A DNA stretch of 64,000 bases from Sphingomonas piscis (GTDB taxonomy: Bacteria > Pseudomonadota > Alphaproteobacteria > Sphingomonadales > Sphingomonadaceae): contig NZ_CP049869.1 of the NCBI RefSeq assembly GCF_011300455.1, positions 1,887,501-1,951,500 on the forward strand, read 5' to 3'. Positions 58,578-64,000 of this stretch are shown here, piece by piece. Under the pieces are notes generated by a model that saw only the letters and a program-made list of their open reading frames with translations, did no database searches and was not told the DNA's origin. The position numbers were made by a program, and so were the translations under genes. Within the stretch, counting starts at the first letter, position 1, and each line of letters begins with the position of its first letter.

Positions 58578-59663
58578 ATGAGCATCTTTGTGGGGGTGGG
58601 CCGCCGTGCCCTGCGCCTGTTCGCAGACAATAAGGGACCATGGGGATCGTCTGACGGTTCCTCCGGTGACGAGCCGCAATCGGCACCGGACAAGGGGCCG
58701 TGGGGCGAACAGCCCGTAAGCGGCGCGCGACGCCCGGCCAGCAGCCGTCCGAGCGCGGCCTCGTTCGACGATCTGCTGAAGCGCGGCCGCGCCCGGTTCG
58801 GCGGTGGTGGCGGTAAGCTGCCGGTGGCACCCGACCGCTCGTTCATCGTCTGGGGGATCCTTGCCGTCCTTCTGGTCGCGTTGCTTTCCTCCATGATGCA
58901 CGTGATCGCCGCCGAGCAGCGCGGGGTCGTGACCCGCTTCGGCCGCTATAGTCACACCTTGTCACCAGGCTTCAGCCTGACTCTGCCGTGGCCAGTCGAT
59001 AACGTTCAAAAGGTCGACGTCGACAAGATCCAGGAAATCGCCATCGGCTCGGGTCAGGAAGAAACCCTGATGCTGACGGCCGACCAGAACATCATCGACA
59101 TCGCCTACCAGGTGCGCTGGAAGATCCGCGATCCGGAGCAATATCTCTTCTCGCTTGCCGAACCGGACGAGACGATCCGCCAGGTCGCCGAAAGCGTGAT
59201 GCGCTCGGTGATCGCCAACGTGTCGCTGAATGGCGCCATGGGCGAACAGCGCGGTATTATCGAAGCCCGCGTCGCCGACGAGATGCAAAAGACGCTCGAC
59301 GCTTATCAGTCGGGAGTGATCGTTCAGGGCATTGCGCTCCGTCAGGCCGACCCGCCGGCCGCCGTCAACGAAGCCTTCAAGGCCGTGACCGCGGCTCAGC
59401 AGGCTGCCAAGACGGACGTCAACAATGCCACCGCCTACGCCCTTCAGCAGCGCCAATTCGCTCAGGGACAGGCAACGGCGTTCGACAAGGTCTACGAGCA
59501 GTATAGGCTGTCGCCGGAGGTCACGCGCCGCCGCATGTATTATGAGACGATGGAGCGCGTGCTCCGCAACGTCGACAAGACCATCGTCGAAACGCCCGGT
59601 GTGACGCCTTATTTGCCGCTTGGCGAAGTGCGGCGCTCGCCCGCTCCGAGGCCTGCCCAATGA
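58578..59663 (+). CDS. hflK: FtsH protease modulator HflK
   Basis: About 361 residues. A Gly/Pro/Ser-rich cytoplasmic N-terminus (NKGPWGSSDGSSGD) precedes one transmembrane helix (FIVWGILAVLLVALLSSMMH) and an SPFH/band-7 domain (VVTRFGRYSHTLSPGFSLTL, EIAIGSGQEETLMLTADQN). A C-terminal coiled-coil rich in Ala and Gln follows. With HflC it forms an inner-membrane complex that regulates FtsH. ATG 58578 begins the standard N-terminus; the frame to 58521 is upstream noise. It overlaps hflC by four bases. Confidence 0.95.
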   Translation: MSIFVGVGRRALRLFADNKGPWGSSDGSSGDEPQSAPDKGPWGEQPVSGARRPASSRPSAASFDDLLKRGRARFGGGGGKLPVAPDRSFIVWGILAVLLVALLSSMMHVIAAEQRGVVTRFGRYSHTLSPGFSLTLPWPVDNVQKVDVDKIQEIAIGSGQEETLMLTADQNIIDIAYQVRWKIRDPEQYLFSLAEPDETIRQVAESVMRSVIANVSLNGAMGEQRGIIEARVADEMQKTLDAYQSGVIVQGIALRQADPPAAVNEAFKAVTAAQQAAKTDVNNATAYALQQRQFAQGQATAFDKVYEQYRLSPEVTRRRMYYETMERVLRNVDKTIVETPGVTPYLPLGEVRRSPAPRPAQ

Positions 59664-60496
59664 CCGATATCATCCGCCGCCATCCGATTGCACTCGGCGC
59701 CGCACTGCTCGCTCTGCTGATGCTGCTTCTGTCCAGTGTCTCGGTTGTTACCGAAACCCGGCAAGGAGTCGTGACTCGCGTCGGCAAGCCTGTGCGGCTG
59801 ATCGGCCGTCAATATGCGGGCCTCAACTTCACCATTCCCTTCGTTGAGAGTGTTGTCTGGATCGACAAGCGCGTCCGCGATCTCGACATGGACACGCAGC
59901 AGGTATTGTCGACCGACCAGCGCCGGTTGGAGGTGGACGCGTTCGCTCGGTATCGCGTCGTCAACCCGCTGCAGATGTACCTTGCGGCCCGTTCGGTGGA
60001 AGGGGTGGAGCAGCAACTGGCGCCGATCCTCGGCTCCCAGCTCCGCAACGAGCTCGGCAGGCGACCTTTCGCGGCGTTGCTGTCGCCCGAGCGCACCGGA
60101 CTGATGGACAATATTCAGGCAGGGCTTAACCGCGTCGCCAACCAGTATGGCGTCGAAATCGTCGACGTTCGCATCAAGAAGGCGGATCTGCCCGACGGCA
60201 CGCCGCTCGATACCGCTTTCGAACAGATGCGCACTGCGCGGCAGCAGGAAGCGCGCTCTATCCTTGCCGAGGGCCAGAAGCGGGCGCAGATCATCCGCGC
60301 CGAGGCCGACGCTGAAGCCGCGCGCATCTATGCGGCGAGCTTCGGCAAGGACCCCCAATTCTACGACTTCTACCGGGCGATGCAGTCCTACCAGTCGACT
60401 TTCCTGCCCAATGGCGAGGACAAGGGCGCGGACACCACGATCATCCTGTCGCCCCAGAACGAATATCTCCGGGAATTTACCGGCCGTGGGCGCTGA
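59660..60496 (+). CDS. hflC: FtsH protease modulator HflC
   Basis: 278 residues. N-terminal transmembrane anchor (ALGAALLALLMLLLSSVSVV), then SPFH/band-7: TETRQGVVTRVGKPVRLIGR, VDAFARYRVVNPLQMYLAAR and LLSPERTGLMDNIQAGLNRV. A coiled-coil follows (RTARQQEARSILAEGQKRAQ), and GKDPQFYDFYRAMQSYQSTF is typical of HflC C-termini. ATGA overlap with hflK shows coupling. A DegP-type protease follows about 75 bases later, a common arrangement in alphaproteobacteria. Confidence 0.95.
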   Translation: MTDIIRRHPIALGAALLALLMLLLSSVSVVTETRQGVVTRVGKPVRLIGRQYAGLNFTIPFVESVVWIDKRVRDLDMDTQQVLSTDQRRLEVDAFARYRVVNPLQMYLAARSVEGVEQQLAPILGSQLRNELGRRPFAALLSPERTGLMDNIQAGLNRVANQYGVEIVDVRIKKADLPDGTPLDTAFEQMRTARQQEARSILAEGQKRAQIIRAEADAEAARIYAASFGKDPQFYDFYRAMQSYQSTFLPNGEDKGADTTIILSPQNEYLREFTGRGR

Positions 60497-60571
60497 ACTT
60501 ACCGCATTCAATCGGCGTTAAGGGGATCCCCACTTAGCCTTTGCGCACAACAGCCGAATGATGGAGTATCG

Positions 60572-62149
60572 ATGAGCTCGAAGGAGTCCAGGAAAGTGCG
60601 TTATGCCTATGGGGTCACCATGGCCCTGCTCGCAGGTGGAACCGCTCTGTCGATCGCGACCGGCCCGGTCGGGGCGCAGGTCGCGCAGAACGCTCCGGCT
60701 GCGATGCCGCCGAACGGCGCGCCGCAATCCTTTGCCGACCTCGCCGCGCGCTTGCAGCCGGCGGTCGTCAACATCTCCACCAAGCAGCGCGTCCCGGTCC
60801 GCAGCCAGAGCGATCCGTTTGCTGAGATGATGCGCCGGTTCGGCTTGCCCGGAACGCCGCAAGGTCAGGATGACGGCGACGGTACCCCCCAGGGCGGTCA
60901 GGGGCAGGGCGGTCAGGGCCGCACCCGCGAAACGGGGTCGCTGGGCTCCGGCTTCATCATCTCTCCCGACGGCTACATCGTAACCAACAACCACCTGATC
61001 CAGAGCCAGACCGGCAATGGCACCGTGGACGAGGTCGTCGTTACCCTGACGAACCGCAAGGAATATCCCGCGCGGATCGTCGGGCGCGACCAGGCGTCCG
61101 ACCTCGCGCTGCTGAAGATCGACGGCGCCAACCTGCCTTACGTCAACTGGGGTGACAGCACGCGCGCGCGGGTCGGCGACTGGGTGCTGGCGATCGGCAA
61201 CCCCTATGGCCTGGGCGGCACAGTGACCGCGGGGATCATCTCCGCGCTTCACCGTAACATCACCGGCGGCGGTGCCTACGACCGCTACATCCAGACCGAT
61301 GCCAGCATCAACATGGGCAATAGCGGCGGTCCGATGTTCGACCTCAACGGCAATGTCATCGGAGTCAATTCGGCGCTGATCTCACCGACTGGCGCGTCAG
61401 TCGGCATCGGCCTGTCGATCCCTGCAGAGGCAGCACGGCCAGTCATCGACTCGCTCCGCCGCGGCCAGCGCCCGCAGCGCGGCTATCTCGGTGTCGGCCT
61501 TCAGCCGCTCGACGAGAATCTGGCGGAAGCCTTCGGTCTGCCCAAGGACCGCGGCGAGGTCGTCCGCTCCGTCGTGCCCGGCGAGCCTGCTGCCAAGGCC
61601 GGCCTGCAGCAGGGCGACGTCATCGTCCGGGTCAATGGGCAAGAGGTGAACCCCGAACAGTCGGCGTCTTACCTCATTTCCAACATCCCGGTCGGATCGC
61701 GGGTGCCGATCGACATCCTCCGCGACCGTAAGCCGCAGAGAGTGACCGTCACTGTTGGGCTTCGCCCGACCGATGAGCAGCTCGCACGTTTGCTTGGCGA
61801 CGACAGTGGATCGGTGACGCCGGAAACGCCGGCGACGCCGACTCCCCAGACGCTCGGACTCTCGCTTGCGCCGGCCAATCCTGCGCTCCTCAGCCGCTAC
61901 AAGCTTCCATCCGGTTCGACCGGCGTGGTCATCACCGGTGTCGATCCCAACAGTGTCGCCGGTGAGGAGGCGCTTCGGGAAGGCGATTTGATCGTGGCGA
62001 TCGGCAACCGTCGGGTCACGAGCCCGGCACAGGTGGTCGAGGCGATCGCCGCGGCACGTCGCGCCGGCGCTCCCCGGATTGCCTTGCTGGTCAAGCGCGG
62101 CAGTGGCCCCGAGGCATTCGCCACGCTGGACCTTCGTCCGCAACGCTAA
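60572..62149 (+). CDS. Do/DegP-like periplasmic serine protease (HtrA family)
   Basis: 525 residues. An N-terminal signal region (VTMALLAGGTALSIATGPVG) is followed by a trypsin-like domain with the full catalytic triad: His in GYIVTNNHLIQSQ, Asp in ASDLALLKIDGANL and Ser in INMGNSGGPMFDLNGNV. Two PDZ domains follow (about 295-385, GYLGVGLQPLDENLAEAF; about 420-520, SGSTGVVITGVDPNSVAGEE). It has the size and architecture of DegP/DegQ. It degrades or refolds misfolded envelope proteins and sits just after hflK-hflC, linking it to membrane quality control. Whether it is the DegP or MucD type cannot be told. Confidence 0.93.
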   Translation: MSSKESRKVRYAYGVTMALLAGGTALSIATGPVGAQVAQNAPAAMPPNGAPQSFADLAARLQPAVVNISTKQRVPVRSQSDPFAEMMRRFGLPGTPQGQDDGDGTPQGGQGQGGQGRTRETGSLGSGFIISPDGYIVTNNHLIQSQTGNGTVDEVVVTLTNRKEYPARIVGRDQASDLALLKIDGANLPYVNWGDSTRARVGDWVLAIGNPYGLGGTVTAGIISALHRNITGGGAYDRYIQTDASINMGNSGGPMFDLNGNVIGVNSALISPTGASVGIGLSIPAEAARPVIDSLRRGQRPQRGYLGVGLQPLDENLAEAFGLPKDRGEVVRSVVPGEPAAKAGLQQGDVIVRVNGQEVNPEQSASYLISNIPVGSRVPIDILRDRKPQRVTVTVGLRPTDEQLARLLGDDSGSVTPETPATPTPQTLGLSLAPANPALLSRYKLPSGSTGVVITGVDPNSVAGEEALREGDLIVAIGNRRVTSPAQVVEAIAAARRAGAPRIALLVKRGSGPEAFATLDLRPQR

Positions 62150-62208
62150 GGCGGCACCCTCTTGCGCTCCGCACCGCACTCGGCGAAACGAGTAGGTGAG
62201 GAGAGAGG

Positions 62209-63819
62209 GTGCCGACCACTAATCTATTCATCGGCAGCGGAGCCGGCGGTGTCGAGCCGCAGCGGCTGGAGCTATCCAGGGCCAATCGCCACGGCCTGAT
62301 CGCCGGCGCGACCGGCACCGGCAAGACGGTCACGCTGCAAGGGATCGTCGAGGGCTTCTCGGCTGCGGGAGTCCCGACCTTCGTTGCCGACGTGAAGGGC
62401 GATCTTGCGGGTCTCGCGATGGCGGGGTCTCCCGCGGGCAAGACCCACGATATCTTTGCCGCCCGCGCGGCCGACATCGGCTATGCCGACTGGGCCTATC
62501 GTGAGAGCCCGGCGCAGCTATGGGACCTGTTCGGCATCCAGGGTCATCCGATCCGCACGACCGTCAGCGAAATGGGCCCGCTGCTGCTCGCCCGGCTGCT
62601 CAACCTCAACGAGGTTCAGGAAGGCGTTCTCACCATCGCATTCCACGTCGCCGACAAGGACGGCCTGCTGCTGCTCGACCTCGATGATTTGCAGGCGATG
62701 CTGGTCAACTGCGGTGAGCGTGCTGAGGAACTCACGCTTTCCTACGGCAATGTTTCCAAGCAGTCGGTCGGCGCCATCCAGCGCTCCCTGCTGCAGCTGC
62801 GCAGCCAGGGCGGTGACCATTTCTTCGGTGAACCCGCGCTCGACCTTTCGGATTTCCTGAAGATCGACTCCGAAGGCCGTGGCATCGTCAACCTGCTTGC
62901 CGCCGACAAGTTGATGGCCAGCCCCAGGCTCTACTCGACCTTCCTCCTGTGGCTTCTGTCCGAGCTGTTCGAGCAATTGCCCGAAGTCGGCGACCTGCCG
63001 CAGCCGAAGCTCTGCTTCTTCTTCGACGAAGCGCATTTGCTGTTCGACGATGCGCCCCCGGCGCTGCTCGAGAAGGTCGAGCAGGTCGTGCGCCTCATCC
63101 GCTCGAAGGGCGTCGGCGTCTACTTCATCACGCAGAACCCAATCGACATTCCCGAGAAGATCGCCGGCCAGCTCGGCAACCGGGTCCAGCACGCGCTCCG
63201 CGCCTTCACCCCACGCGACCAGCAGGCGGTGCAGTCGGCCGCCGACACCTTCCGCCCGAATCCGGCGATCGACGTCGCCAGCGCCATCACCGAGCTGAAG
63301 GTCGGCGAAGCCCTGGTGTCGCTGCTTCAGCCCGACGGCTCGCCCTCGCCGGTGCAGCGAACGTTGATCAAGCCGCCCGCATCACGTGTCGGGCCAATCA
63401 CCGCGGAAGAGCGCAAACTGCTGATCACCACCGACGAGATCGGCAGCAAATACGACCTCAAGATCGATCGCGAGTCTGCCGAGGAAATCCTCGCCGAGCG
63501 CGTTTCCATGACCGCCGCTAACGAAGCGGAGGCGAGAGCTCGCGCAGAAGAGCAGAAAGTTGCTGCCGCTCAGGCCAAGGCCGACGCTGCCGCCGAGCGC
63601 GAGCGGCTGAAGCTGCAACGGGAGCAGGAGCGTCTCGACTCCCAGCGCCGCCGTGAGGAAGAACGGGACCAGGCCCGTGCCGCGCGCGAAGCCGCCAAGC
63701 CGACCATGACAGACAAGATCATCACGTCGGCAACGCGCGCGGCGGCAAGCTCGGTCGGCCGTCAGCTCGGCAGTCAGCTGCTTCGCGGCCTGCTCGGAGG
63801 ACTGCTCCGTGGCCGGTGA
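62209..63819 (+). CDS. HerA-like C-terminal ATPase (DUF853)
   Basis: 536 residues. The P-loop RHGLIAGATGTGKTVTLQGI at about residue 35 and the Walker B LCFFFDEAHLLFDDAPPALL at about 265 define a HerA/FtsK-type ATPase. YFITQNPIDIPEKIAGQLGN and HALRAFTPRDQQAVQSAADT are typical of DUF853 proteins. The C-terminal about 100 residues are a charged coiled-coil (AEARARAEEQKVAAAQAKAD) ending in Gly/Leu-rich repeats. It starts at a GTG with GGAGAGAG upstream. The function in bacteria is not well defined. It overlaps the next gene by 11 bases. Confidence 0.9.
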   Translation: MPTTNLFIGSGAGGVEPQRLELSRANRHGLIAGATGTGKTVTLQGIVEGFSAAGVPTFVADVKGDLAGLAMAGSPAGKTHDIFAARAADIGYADWAYRESPAQLWDLFGIQGHPIRTTVSEMGPLLLARLLNLNEVQEGVLTIAFHVADKDGLLLLDLDDLQAMLVNCGERAEELTLSYGNVSKQSVGAIQRSLLQLRSQGGDHFFGEPALDLSDFLKIDSEGRGIVNLLAADKLMASPRLYSTFLLWLLSELFEQLPEVGDLPQPKLCFFFDEAHLLFDDAPPALLEKVEQVVRLIRSKGVGVYFITQNPIDIPEKIAGQLGNRVQHALRAFTPRDQQAVQSAADTFRPNPAIDVASAITELKVGEALVSLLQPDGSPSPVQRTLIKPPASRVGPITAEERKLLITTDEIGSKYDLKIDRESAEEILAERVSMTAANEAEARARAEEQKVAAAQAKADAAAERERLKLQREQERLDSQRRREEERDQARAAREAAKPTMTDKIITSATRAAASSVGRQLGSQLLRGLLGGLLRGR

Positions 63820-64000
63820 TTGCGCGCTGATCGCCGAACTGGAGAATGAGTGGCGCGATGCGCTGTGCGCCAAGGATATGGACCGGCTCAGCGCCCTTAT
63901 TCATCCCGACTTCGTTCTGATTGGTACGCGCTCGACAGGCGCCTTCACCATGAGCCGTGAGGAGTGGCTGGACGCCATCCAGAAACGCGATCCGCTCACT
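63809..64000 (+). CDS. NTF2-like (SnoaL-type) protein, truncated by the window edge
   Basis: Only the first 64 codons are present. VAGDCALIAELENEWRDALC, KDMDRLSALIHPDFVLIGTR and SREEWLDAIQKRD match the N-terminal helices and first strand of the nuclear transport factor 2-like superfamily, a cone-shaped fold with varied roles. It starts at GTG 63809, overlapping the stop of the HerA-like gene, so it is co-translated. The rest lies outside the window. Confidence 0.72.
   Translation, partial: MAGDCALIAELENEWRDALCAKDMDRLSALIHPDFVLIGTRSTGAFTMSREEWLDAIQKRDPLT

Overview
The window looks like chromosomal DNA of an alphaproteobacterium of the order Sphingomonadales (Sphingomonas-like). The grounds are an exosortase/EpsI/EpsD locus, short surface proteins ending in the PEPxxWAMM-type sorting tail, an Entner-Doudoroff pgl-edd pair, an HWE-family histidine kinase and TonB-type energy transduction. 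The genus call is inference from gene content. No rRNA, tRNA, CRISPR array or intact insertion sequence was seen.

Layout. (1) 0.46-17.5 kb is an exopolysaccharide and exosortase locus: an acyltransferase, three glycosyltransferases, an XrtV-like exosortase with EpsI, a small accessory protein and an EpsD-like PPIase; a minus-strand coupled operon for chain length and export (SLBB export protein, outer-membrane barrel, GumC/Wzz, tyrosine kinase); and a plus-strand coupled operon (TPR lipoprotein, polyprenyl glycosylphosphotransferase, WecG/TagA transferase, SleB-type wall hydrolase). (2) 17.8-25 kb holds FkbM methyltransferase, GT4, Wzx-type flippase, O-antigen ligase/polymerase and GT2. (3) 25-36.3 kb holds two divergent GH74-like beta-propeller proteins (one lipoprotein, one with a PT linker and RTX tail), an ArsR-like regulator, two exosortase-substrate-like proteins and a TolC homologue with a C-terminal SPOR domain. 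(4) 36.5-40.2 kb is an orphan phage-type cassette (ParB-methyltransferase, DUF5681, large terminase). (5) 40.5-64 kb is visibly more GC-rich, densely packed chromosome: GH43, TonB-like protein, pgl, edd, pip, gshA, rsmE, HWE kinase, phhA, GH51, Crp/Fnr, ubiA, pmbA, CoA-binding protein, Mrp, hflK, hflC, DegP/HtrA, a HerA-like ATPase and a truncated NTF2-like gene.

How it fits together: the EPS genes cover lipid-linked initiation, glycosyl transfer, modification, flipping, polymerisation, chain-length control and export. The exosortase set should process the PEPxxWA-type proteins at 32-34 kb. The RTX protein needs a type I exporter, of which only a TolC-like partner is in view. GH74-like, GH43 and GH51 genes suggest use of plant cell-wall glycans.

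The most important cross-cutting observation is that at least eight genes, including housekeeping gshA and rsmE, are split by the loss of exactly one base. In most cases one extra G on the coding strand, in an existing G run, restores the frame. This points to homopolymer under-calling in the source assembly rather than gene decay, and it hides several full-length proteins, notably the exosortase and a roughly 1,100-residue GH74-PT-RTX protein.
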